Below, piece by piece: positions 7,453-14,316 of a stretch of DNA of 16,846 nucleotides. A model generated the notes under the pieces. That model was not told where the DNA came from, searched no databases, and saw only the letters and a list, made by a program, of their open reading frames with translations. How positions within the stretch are numbered: the stretch's first letter is position 1; each line of letters opens with the position of its first letter. Source of the DNA: JAENVT01 sp031412355 (GTDB lineage Bacteria; Actinomycetota; Acidimicrobiia; Acidimicrobiales; Ilumatobacteraceae); NCBI GenBank assembly GCA_031412355.1, contig JANOCR010000271.1, forward strand, positions 1 to 16,846, in the 5' to 3' direction. Made by a program: the position numbers and the translations under genes.

Positions 7453-7456
7453 TCCT

Positions 7457-8695
7457 ATGAGCGGGTTCGTCGATGAAGCACAACTGAATGTACGCGGCGG
7501 CGACGGTGGAGCCGGCTGCTCGTCGTTCCGACGCGAAGGTCCAGAAGCATTCGGCGGTCCCAATGGTGGCGATGGCGGCAAGGGCGGCGACGTGTGGCTT
7601 GTGGCGGACCGCAACGTCGCCTCGCTGCTTGCCTTTCGCGACCACCCACACCGACGGGCCAAAGATGGCGTGCATGGCAAGGGCAAGGACCAGCACGGCA
7701 AGCGCGGTGAGTCGTTGGAAGTCGCTGTGCCGGAGGGCACGGTCGCCAGCGACCTGTACACGGGGGAGCTGCTGGCCGATCTGGCCAACCACGGAGATCG
7801 CTGGCTGTGCGCGGCCGGCGGGCGCGGTGGGCGCGGCAACGCCAAGTTCTGGTCGAACAAGCGTCGTGCACCAACGTTCGCCGAGCAGGGCGAGCATGGC
7901 CAGGACTTGTGGCTGAAACTCGAGCTGAAGTTGATGGCCGACGTTGCCCTGGTCGGCTTCCCGAATGTCGGCAAGAGCACCTTGATCAGCGTGATCAGCG
8001 CAGCCAAGCCGAAGATCGCCGACTACCCGTTCACCACGCTCGAACCGCATCTCGGTGTCGTCAAGATCGACGAGCACACCGACTTCGTCGTGGCCGACAT
8101 TCCCGGCCTTATCGAGGGGGCCAGCGAGGGCCGCGGTCTTGGCCACCAGTTCCTGCGGCACATCGAGCGAGCCAGGGTGCTGTGCGTCATGCTGGACCTG
8201 GCACCGACCGACGAGGTTCCACCGGCCGAGCAGGAGCGCATCCTGTTGCACGAGCTGGGACAGTATCGACCCGAACTGCTCGATCGCCCGCGTGTCGTGG
8301 TCGGCACGAAGGCCGATATCGCCGTGGCTGATTGGGATGGCCTGCGGATCTCTGCAGTGGCGGGCGAGGGGGTTCGCGAACTGGTGGGCCGCATGGCCGC
8401 GCTGGTGCACGAGGCGCGCAGCGAGCAGCCTGTCAATGCAGGCATGGTCATAATTCGGCCCGAACCCGAAGGTGGTCGCGTCGAACGTGTTGGCGAGCAC
8501 GAGTTCCGCCTGATCGGGCGTCAGGTCGAACGTGTTGTGGCGCTGAACGACGTGACGACACCGGAGGCGTTGTCGTACATCGACTTCCAGATGAAGCGGC
8601 TCGGCGTGCCTAGGATTTTGGCGCGCGCCGGTGCCCAAGACGGCGACATCATCTGGGTTGCAGGGTTCAGCTTCGAGTACGAACAGGAGGCCTGA
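7457..8695 (+). CDS. obg: Obg family GTPase (ObgE/CgtA)
   Basis: Obg is a ribosome-associated GTPase acting in 50S assembly and growth control. Three domains are visible in 412 residues: the glycine-rich Obg fold (1-158, with GGDGGAG and GGPNGGDGGKGG), the G domain (about 160-325) and a C-terminal OCT domain (about 330-410, ending WVAGFSFEYE). G motifs are GFPNVGKS (167-174), switch threonines 193-194, DIPG (214-217) and SAVAGEG (299-305). The G4 motif reads TKAD (284-287) rather than NKxD, a tolerated variant that may alter guanine affinity. Its stop is immediately followed by the proB start, and the proB ribosome binding site lies within its last codons. In most relatives it follows rpmA, but here 2.5 kb separate them. 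Confidence 0.96.
   Translation: MSGFVDEAQLNVRGGDGGAGCSSFRREGPEAFGGPNGGDGGKGGDVWLVADRNVASLLAFRDHPHRRAKDGVHGKGKDQHGKRGESLEVAVPEGTVASDLYTGELLADLANHGDRWLCAAGGRGGRGNAKFWSNKRRAPTFAEQGEHGQDLWLKLELKLMADVALVGFPNVGKSTLISVISAAKPKIADYPFTTLEPHLGVVKIDEHTDFVVADIPGLIEGASEGRGLGHQFLRHIERARVLCVMLDLAPTDEVPPAEQERILLHELGQYRPELLDRPRVVVGTKADIAVADWDGLRISAVAGEGVRELVGRMAALVHEARSEQPVNAGMVIIRPEPEGGRVERVGEHEFRLIGRQVERVVALNDVTTPEALSYIDFQMKRLGVPRILARAGAQDGDIIWVAGFSFEYEQEA
8685..8690 (+). promoter_or_regulatory. Ribosome binding site of proB
   Basis: A perfect AGGAGG core lies 5 nt before the GTG at 8696 and within the last codons of obg. It fixes the non-ATG start of proB and indicates translation from the obg message. Confidence 0.8.
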
Positions 8696-9781
8696 GTGCG
8701 CCTGGTGGCCAAGATCGGCACCTCGTCGATCACGGACGCGCTCGGTGTGATCGACGACGGTGTAGTCGACACCGTGTGCGATCAGCTTGCAGAACTCCGC
8801 GCCAACGGGCACGAGGTGATCCTGGTCTCGTCGGGTGCTGTCTCCGCGGGGGTCGCCGCGCTGGGCATGCCGGCCAGGCCCACCGACATGCCGACCCTGC
8901 AGGCGATCTCGGCGGCCGGTCAGAGCAGGCTGATGGGAACCTACAACCGGTCGCTGGCCAGGCATCAGTTGGTTGCCGCGCAGGTTCTTCTGGTTCCCAA
9001 CGACTTCGTCGATCGCAAGCAGTACCTGCACGCCCGCCAGACACTCCTGCGCCTGATCGAGCTTGGTTGCATCCCCATCATCAACGAGAACGACGCACTG
9101 GCCAGTCACGAACTGCGGTATGGCGACAACGATCGCATCGCCGCACTCGTGGCCCACAACGTAAATGCCGACCTGTTGGTGTTGCTCACCGACACGCCCG
9201 GCCTGTTCACTGCGGACCCTCGCAGTGACGACGCGGCCGAACTGATCACAGAGGTGCTCGCCGACGATCCGCTGCTCATGGTGTCGGCCGGCGCCACGGG
9301 CTCGACGCGAGGCAGCGGTGGGATGGCGTCGAAGCTCGGCGCGGCAAAGATGGCCTCGTGGTCGGGAACCCGGGCCGTCATCGCTGCAGCGGATCAACCC
9401 AATGTGCTGATCGATGCGGCTGCCGGTGTGCTGGTCGGCACCACGTTTCAGCCCGGCACGCGCCGCCTGGCCGCAAGGAAGTTGTGGATCGGCTTCGCCA
9501 GCCAGGTCGACGGTGTCGTCAGCGTCGACGATGGTGCGCGTCGGGCCCTGGTCGAGCGCGGCACATCGCTACTGCCGGCCGGCGTGACGGCAGTGGAGGG
9601 CAACTTCGACGAGGGCGATGTCGTCGAAGTGCGCGACACAGCCAACACGATCGTTGCGAGAGGCATGGTGTTGAGCGGTGCAGCGACGCTGCGCGGGATC
9701 ATTGGGAAACGCACAGGGGATCTGCCGTCGCATGTCGCCCACGAGGTCATCCATCGCGATGATCTCGTGCTGTTGACCTGA
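8696..9781 (+). CDS. proB: Glutamate 5-kinase
   Basis: This enzyme phosphorylates glutamate with ATP in the first step of proline synthesis. The 361-residue protein has an amino acid kinase domain (about 1-255): LVAKIGTSSIT at the N-terminus, VILVSSGAVSAG, IPIINENDAL, GDNDRIAALVA, LLTDTPGLFTADP and GTRGSGGMASK. A C-terminal PUA domain (about 275-355) includes VDDGARRALVERGTSLLPAGV and GD.VEV. The length is normal for the two-domain form. It starts with GTG directly after the obg stop and has a perfect AGGAGG. proA does not follow; the next gene converges, leaving only 3 nt between stop codons. Regulation is likely shared with obg. Confidence 0.96.
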   Translation: MRLVAKIGTSSITDALGVIDDGVVDTVCDQLAELRANGHEVILVSSGAVSAGVAALGMPARPTDMPTLQAISAAGQSRLMGTYNRSLARHQLVAAQVLLVPNDFVDRKQYLHARQTLLRLIELGCIPIINENDALASHELRYGDNDRIAALVAHNVNADLLVLLTDTPGLFTADPRSDDAAELITEVLADDPLLMVSAGATGSTRGSGGMASKLGAAKMASWSGTRAVIAAADQPNVLIDAAAGVLVGTTFQPGTRRLAARKLWIGFASQVDGVVSVDDGARRALVERGTSLLPAGVTAVEGNFDEGDVVEVRDTANTIVARGMVLSGAATLRGIIGKRTGDLPSHVAHEVIHRDDLVLLT

Positions 9782-9784
9782 CGC

Positions 9785-10573
9785 TCAGCTGGCGGCCGGC
9801 TTCGGTTGCTCCTCTGCGGCCGCCGCCTCGACTGCCGGCGCCGTGGCAGGGGCATCGAGACCCAGCTCGGCACGCAGCTCGCTGAGTCGGCTGTGAGCCT
9901 CCACATTTGCGGTGGCCTGCTCGACTTCCAGGATCCGCGACTCGACCGATGTTTCCTGCAGCTCGGATGACGCCTTGGCCTTCACGTAGCGGGCCTCGAT
10001 CTTCTGCTGCACTTCGGTCAGCGTCGGCACGTCGTCGCCGACGGTCTCTTGCAATTGAGACATCGCTTTGTTCATCTCTTCTTGCATCTTGGCCTGCTCG
10101 AGCTGCGACAGCAGCTTGTTCTTCTCGGCCAACTTCTGCTGCAAGATTCGACTGTTCTGCTGCACAGCCGCCTTGGCTTGATCCGACGCCTTTGCGGAAT
10201 CGAGCACCATCGTCTTCAGGCCTTCGACGTCTTTTTCGACCTGGATCAGCTGGTTGGCGATGGTTTCGGCGGCACCGTTGTACTGCGCCGCCTTGGTCGC
10301 ATCTCCGGCCTTCTGCGCGTCGGACGCCATCATCAGCGCCTGGCGGGCATTGGCGTTGAGCTTCTCGAGTTCGGCCATCTTGCTGTTGAGGCGCAGTTCG
10401 CTCTGCTTCTGGTTGGCGATGACGTTGGCGGCTTGTTCCTTCAGCCGCCGATGCTGAGCCTGCGCCTCGGTGAGCGCCTGTTCGAGCTGCACGGCCGGAT
10501 CGGCGCGACTGTCGAAGTTGCGGTTGAGTTTGGCGCCGAAATACTTCCACCATTTGCGAAGGGCTTTGAACAT
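9785..10573 (-). CDS. pspA: PspA/IM30 family phage shock protein A
   Basis: This 262-residue peripheral membrane protein of the PspA/Vipp1 (bacterial ESCRT-III-like) family stabilises damaged inner membranes. It opens MFKALRKWWKYFGAKLNR, an amphipathic helix, followed by DPAVQLEQALTEAQ and a long charged coiled coil to about residue 215. Family blocks include MASDAQKAGDATKAAQYN, LLSQLEQAKMQEEM and ESRILEVEQA. From memory these align closely with the mycobacterial 35-kDa PspA (Rv2744c). The tail (235-262) is Ala/Pro/Glu-rich. The frame stays open far upstream, but that part overlaps murJ and has no family similarity, so ATG 10573 is chosen. It lies 11 nt after the murJ stop, with TAGCAT 8 nt before the ATG and no Shine-Dalgarno sequence, so both an internal leaderless promoter and the upstream operon may express it. 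Confidence 0.93.
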   Translation of the reverse strand: MFKALRKWWKYFGAKLNRNFDSRADPAVQLEQALTEAQAQHRRLKEQAANVIANQKQSELRLNSKMAELEKLNANARQALMMASDAQKAGDATKAAQYNGAAETIANQLIQVEKDVEGLKTMVLDSAKASDQAKAAVQQNSRILQQKLAEKNKLLSQLEQAKMQEEMNKAMSQLQETVGDDVPTLTEVQQKIEARYVKAKASSELQETSVESRILEVEQATANVEAHSRLSELRAELGLDAPATAPAVEAAAAEEQPKPAAS

Positions 10574-10581
10574 GAGGAGAA

Positions 10582-10587
10582 ATGCTA
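10582..10587 (-). promoter_or_regulatory. Candidate -10 box of a leaderless promoter (pspA)
   Basis: TAGCAT on the minus strand ends 8 nt before the pspA ATG. Its first three bases are the TAG stop of murJ. It would allow PspA to be induced separately from MurJ. Confidence 0.4.
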
Positions 10588-12177
10588 GTCGGCTGTGGTC
10601 GAAGCCGTCGCTGGCCGCAGGCGGGAACGGGCATCGTCGAGCTCGGGCGACTGCAGCACCAGCAGCATTGCCACGTAGACCACGGCACCGACAATCGTCG
10701 ACACTCCGACCCGAGCTATCGCACCGGCCCCCGAGTTGGCGCCGACGTGCCCGGCCACTATCCAGACCACCTCGGCCATCACGAGCGACGCAAGGCCCAT
10801 CCGCCACAGGCTGGCGAACACCACACGCAGAGGGAATGCCGGCAACTTGAAATGCAGGATCTGGATCGCCCACGTCGATGCGATGAGGTACGACAAGCCA
10901 AAGGCCGCGCCAAGGCCCAGCAGACCCCAGCGGTGCACGAACAGCAGCGCGAGCACGACGTTCAACAGGTTCTGACCGACATTGATGATGAAGGGGGTGC
11001 GCGCGTCCTGATGGGCGTAGAACACCCGGAGCACGAACAGGTAGATCGAAAAGCCCACCAGGCCAAGGGCAAAGCCGGCGAGCGCGCGTGAGGTGTTGAG
11101 GGCGTTCTCGGCGGTGAACTTGCCGTGCTCGAATGCCGCGCCGACCACCGCCCGACGCAGCACGAACAAGCCGAATCCGGCGGGCAGTGTGACCAGCGCG
11201 ATCAGGCGTATCCCGAGCGAGGATCTGTCGAGCACCGTCTGGCGATCGTGACGCTTGATCGCGCTCGACAGCTCGGGCAGGAAGGTAGTGGCGATCGAGA
11301 CCGCCAGCAGCCCGTGGGGCAGCACGAACCACGTGAACGCCTTGGTGTACGCATCTTCGTCGCCCGAACCGCCGCGCAGCAGGTTGCGGATCACGATGAT
11401 CGCCACCTGGTTGGCGGCGACGTAGCCCAACGCCCAGCCCGACAACGACCGCATGCTCCGGACCGCAGGATGACCGAAGGCCGGCGTGAATCGGAAGCGC
11501 AACTTGGCATGGATCAACGCCGGCACCAACGCCAGAGCCATCACGGCAATGCCGATCGTCGCGCCAAGACCCAACGTCCAGCGGAGTTTGTCGTTGTTGA
11601 TGACATCGTCGAGCTGGGGCACCCGGTCGTCGACGGTCCCTGGCACGAGCAACAGCGAAAGGATGATTGCGATGTTTGACAGGGCAGGCGCCCATGCTGC
11701 GGCGAAGAACCTGCGACGGGCGTTGAGCACCGCCGATCCGATGGCGTTCAGGCCGTAGAAGAAGATCTGCACGAGAAAGATCCGGGCCAGCAGGGTGCCG
11801 GCAGAGCGGTACTGATCGGCATCGACCTCGTCGGACGTCAGCAGTGAATACATCCTGAAGATCAGCGGCGCTGCGGCGACCGCGATTGCCGTGACAGCGG
11901 TCAGCACGATGATCGCGACAGAGATCACCGCAGAGGTGGCTTCGTCATCGTCGTCGTCGTGCAGACGGGTGAACAGCGGCACCAACGTTGCCGACAACAC
12001 GCCGCCGAGCAACAGCTCGTAGATCATGTTGGGTGTGCCGTTGGCTTGGTCGTAGGCGTCGGTGACCGGTCCCTGGCTGAGGACGATCCCGAGCACTGCG
12101 ACCCTGGCCAGGCCAGTGATGCGCGAGACCGCTGTGCCCGCTGCGACGGTCACGTTCGATCGCAGCAGGCTGCTCAC
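10585..12177 (-). CDS. murJ: Lipid II flippase MurJ
   Basis: MurJ carries lipid-linked peptidoglycan precursor across the cytoplasmic membrane. The 530-residue protein is hydrophobic throughout, consistent with the family's 14 membrane helices. The N-terminal block GTAVSRITGLARVAVLG places R19 and R25 where E. coli MurJ has its essential R18 and R24, and ELLLGGVLSATLVPLFTRL follows as in actinobacterial MurJ. Other family-like stretches are LNARRRFFAAAWAPALSN and VLRVFYAHQDARTPF. An unusual acidic run (HDDDDDE) follows the second helix region. Translation starts at a GTG at 12177 that overlaps the stop of the upstream gene by 4 nt (GTGA), indicating translational coupling. It has no C-terminal pseudokinase-type extension like that of mycobacterial MviN. 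Confidence 0.94.
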   Translation of the reverse strand: MSSLLRSNVTVAAGTAVSRITGLARVAVLGIVLSQGPVTDAYDQANGTPNMIYELLLGGVLSATLVPLFTRLHDDDDDEATSAVISVAIIVLTAVTAIAVAAAPLIFRMYSLLTSDEVDADQYRSAGTLLARIFLVQIFFYGLNAIGSAVLNARRRFFAAAWAPALSNIAIILSLLLVPGTVDDRVPQLDDVINNDKLRWTLGLGATIGIAVMALALVPALIHAKLRFRFTPAFGHPAVRSMRSLSGWALGYVAANQVAIIVIRNLLRGGSGDEDAYTKAFTWFVLPHGLLAVSIATTFLPELSSAIKRHDRQTVLDRSSLGIRLIALVTLPAGFGLFVLRRAVVGAAFEHGKFTAENALNTSRALAGFALGLVGFSIYLFVLRVFYAHQDARTPFIINVGQNLLNVVLALLFVHRWGLLGLGAAFGLSYLIASTWAIQILHFKLPAFPLRVVFASLWRMGLASLVMAEVVWIVAGHVGANSGAGAIARVGVSTIVGAVVYVAMLLVLQSPELDDARSRLRPATASTTAD

Positions 12178-12797
12178 GGCGATGTGGGTGCCTGCCCTGC
12201 GCTACCGGGGCGCTGGTTGTTGATGTCTTCGACGGCGAGTCGCAACGACTCCAGTTGGGTGACGACATCGTCGACCGCACTACCCAAATCGCTGGTGGTG
12301 TCGGCACCGACACTGACTTCGGCGGCCTGGGCAACGAGTTCGCCGAGACGAGTGTGCAACAAACGCAATCGCTCGTGGGTGTCGTCGCGCGTCGTTCGAA
12401 TTCGCTGGGCCGAATCGAGTTGGGCCTGCAACGACGCCCTCGTCGACTCGTCCGCCGCGATGTCGAGACGACTTTGCAGGGACGGGCTGTCGAGGCGAGT
12501 TAGCGCGGCATCGAGCTCGTCGCCGCGCTTGGCGATCAGCCAGCACTCTTCGACGCCGTGTTTTACCTGCCGGGTGATCGACTCCATGTTCGAGCGCAGC
12601 GGCCCGGCCGGGGTTGCGGCAACGATCTCGACATACCGGCGTTGTGCTGCCTGCGCGGCGCTGACCGAGCGACGCCACGGCTCACTGAGCACGAATGGGT
12701 CTATGGCGACGGATCGCGAAGTGGGCCGACGTCTGCGGAGCATGGCGACGAGCGCGACCACTGCGACGACGGCGATGGCCACGATGGTTGCAGTCAT
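12174..12797 (-). CDS. Membrane-anchored coiled-coil protein of unknown function
   Basis: I do not recognise this 207-residue protein. Residues 3-19 (ATIVAIAVVAVVALVAM) form a single membrane segment followed by RRRR, so an N-out, C-in bitopic orientation is likely. Residues 45-200 are rich in alternating hydrophobic and charged positions and are probably helical and coiled-coil, with a short Pro/Gly/Ser tail. It has one cysteine, C85, and no catalytic motif. It overlaps murJ by 4 nt (GTGA), which ties its dose to the flippase, and lies 35 nt after the AAA+ ATPase gene. Weak GAGG lies about 8 nt upstream of the ATG. Its cytoplasmic helical domain could bind PspA or the ATPase; that is inference from position only. 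Confidence 0.85.
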   Translation of the reverse strand: MTATIVAIAVVAVVALVAMLRRRRPTSRSVAIDPFVLSEPWRRSVSAAQAAQRRYVEIVAATPAGPLRSNMESITRQVKHGVEECWLIAKRGDELDAALTRLDSPSLQSRLDIAADESTRASLQAQLDSAQRIRTTRDDTHERLRLLHTRLGELVAQAAEVSVGADTTSDLGSAVDDVVTQLESLRLAVEDINNQRPGSAGQAPTSP

Positions 12798-12811
12798 GGC
12801 CTAAGCCTCAT
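12794..12811 (-). other. Possible 5-codon upstream ORF overlapping the coiled-coil gene start
   Basis: An ATG at 12811 opens a mini-ORF (Met-Arg-Leu-Arg-Pro) whose TGA overlaps the ATG of the 207-aa gene (ATGA). A TACCCT box (12819-12824) ends 7 nt before it, the same layout as the leaderless genes here. It could couple translation of the downstream gene or arise by chance. Confidence 0.25.
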
Positions 12812-12832
12812 GATGAGCAGGGTAATCGGTGC

Positions 12833-14251
12833 TCAGGCATCGACCGGGGCGATGTCGGCCGCGGTCAGTGTTGTGAGCTGTTCGTTGCTGGGGTCGCTGA
12901 GCGGCGCGACGCGCTGCGCCTGATGGGAGATGGCGGTCTCGAACAGGTTGCGCACGAATCGAGCATTGCCGAAGCCGCGCGTGCGGGGTTCGGCGCTGAC
13001 GAAGTGGCGCACTCGCGCGAGGGCGTCGTCGGAGCACGAGTACTGGCTCTTGTCGCCGAGGGCCAGGAAGATGTCAACCAACTCGTAGTCGGTGTAGTCG
13101 GGAAACGAAATCGTGCGAGTGAAGCGGCTCTTCAGGCCGGGGTTGGCATCGATGAAGTCACCCATCTCCTCGGTGTACCCGGCGGCAACGATCGCCAGAT
13201 CGTCGCGGTGATCCTCCATGAACTTGACCAGTGTGTCGATCGCCTCACGCCCGAAGTCGTTGTCGCCGCCGCGCGCCAGTGCGTATGCCTCGTCGATCAA
13301 CAACATTCCACCGAGCGAGGCTTCCAACGTCTCGAGCGTCTTGAGAGCGGTCTGGCCGACGAAGCCGGCGACTAGTTTCGATCGGTCGGTCTCGACAAGG
13401 TGACCCTTGTCGACCACCCCGACGGCACGGTAGATCTGGCTCAGCAAGCGCGCCACCGTGGTCTTGCCGGTTCCCGGGTTGCCGGTGAAGACGAGATGAT
13501 GGCTGGTCTCGATCACCGGTAGGCCACGCTCGGCGCGGATTTGTTGCACTTGCAACATGCTGGTCAGTCGACGTACTTCGGCCTTGACGTTGGCAAGGCC
13601 GATCAACGCGTCGAACTCGGCCATGACGTCGTCGACGGATCGGGCCGGTGGGAGGGTGGCGTCGGGTGCCGGTGCGACCGAGTCCGATTGTGTCGTCGTC
13701 GCCTTGCCGACCGGCGATGGCGCGGCTGGCGCGGCCCGTTGCGGCGTCGGATCCGGTTGTCCTGGTCGCGGAAGTCCCGCCTGGTCGATCGCCTCCAACA
13801 GCCGGGTGCGGTACGCGTCGATCGCGTCCAACTCGCCAGCAGATGGAACGAGGTCGGTGGCCGCAGTCACATGCGCTAGACGCATCGCCAACTCGTAGTA
13901 ACGATTGCTGCGGCGGGTGCCATGCCGCTGATCGGCCTTGACCAACAGGTCGAACAACACGCTCGGTTCGGCGAGCCATTCGTCGCGCCGGCTGAAGAGG
14001 TCGGTCTCGCGCACGTACAAGGCACTGGTGAGCAACGGTGGCTCGAGCAGCGGTCCGATCGAGTCGAGGTAACCGTCGAGTTCGCTGTCGGTCAGGCGAC
14101 CATCGGCAGCGATGATGGCGGCAACCAGGTTGCTGGCCTCGATCACCGCGTCGGCCTTATGCGCTGACGGGTCCCTGCCGCTCAACGCGCCAAGTTCGTT
14201 GGCAATGCCATCGATGAATTCCCGGACGTCGCGGGTCATCGGACTCGTCAT
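12833..14251 (-). CDS. AAA+ ATPase of the CbxX/CfxQ (SpoVK-like) family with helical N-domain
   Basis: This 472-residue ATPase has three parts. Residues 1-155 are mostly helical and include AAIIAADGRLTDSELDGYL, which resembles TerB-like domains. A Pro/Ala/Thr-rich linker spans 160-205. The AAA+ module (about 212-472) shows Walker A GNPGTGKT (257-264), Walker B LLIDEA with D320-E321, a probable arginine finger R376 in NPGLKSRF, and GNARFVRNLFE near 428-438 as the sensor-2 region. The blocks GHLVETDRSKLVAGFVGQTA and IDTLVKFMEDHRDDLAIVAAGY are diagnostic of the CbxX/CfxQ family, whose members remodel partner proteins (for example Rubisco activation by CbbX). An upstream ATG at 14479 is rejected: it overlaps the divergent lipoprotein and its extra 76 residues are uncharacteristic. 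TAGCCT lies 8 nt before the chosen ATG; ATG 14239 is an alternative. Confidence 0.9.
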   Translation of the reverse strand: MTSPMTRDVREFIDGIANELGALSGRDPSAHKADAVIEASNLVAAIIAADGRLTDSELDGYLDSIGPLLEPPLLTSALYVRETDLFSRRDEWLAEPSVLFDLLVKADQRHGTRRSNRYYELAMRLAHVTAATDLVPSAGELDAIDAYRTRLLEAIDQAGLPRPGQPDPTPQRAAPAAPSPVGKATTTQSDSVAPAPDATLPPARSVDDVMAEFDALIGLANVKAEVRRLTSMLQVQQIRAERGLPVIETSHHLVFTGNPGTGKTTVARLLSQIYRAVGVVDKGHLVETDRSKLVAGFVGQTALKTLETLEASLGGMLLIDEAYALARGGDNDFGREAIDTLVKFMEDHRDDLAIVAAGYTEEMGDFIDANPGLKSRFTRTISFPDYTDYELVDIFLALGDKSQYSCSDDALARVRHFVSAEPRTRGFGNARFVRNLFETAISHQAQRVAPLSDPSNEQLTTLTAADIAPVDA

Positions 14252-14259
14252 GGGACCGC

Positions 14260-14265
14260 AGGCTA
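14260..14265 (-). promoter_or_regulatory. Candidate -10 box of a leaderless promoter (AAA+ ATPase gene)
   Basis: TAGCCT on the minus strand ends 8 nt before the ATG at 14251. It would drive the four-gene cluster down to pspA. The 65-nt gap to the divergent lipoprotein gene also holds that gene's promoter. Confidence 0.45.
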
Positions 14266-14301
14266 CGGCAGGGCCGCCCACCCTTTCGCAAGAGCCGTCG
14301 A

Positions 14302-14307
14302 TATGTT
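14302..14307 (+). promoter_or_regulatory. Candidate -10 box (lipoprotein gene)
   Basis: TATGTT ends 9 nt before the ATG at 14317. No Shine-Dalgarno sequence is visible, so a leaderless or nearly leaderless transcript is likely. Confidence 0.4.
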
Positions 14308-14316
14308 TGCCGCGAC

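Noticed and set aside
7445..9397. A 650-codon minus-strand open frame opposite obg and proB
   Set aside because: It lies entirely antisense to two confidently identified genes and its translation has no family resemblance; long antisense frames are common in high-GC DNA.
9791..9824. 8-bp inverted repeat GGCGGCCG/CGGCCGCC just after the proB stop as a terminator
   Set aside because: It lies in Ala-rich codons at the end of pspA, has an 18-nt loop and no T-run; codon usage explains it as well.
10574..11695. Upstream extension of the pspA frame to 11695
   Set aside because: It overlaps murJ in another frame on the same strand, its residues are Arg/Pro-rich and unlike PspA, and the family N-terminus begins exactly at the ATG at 10573.
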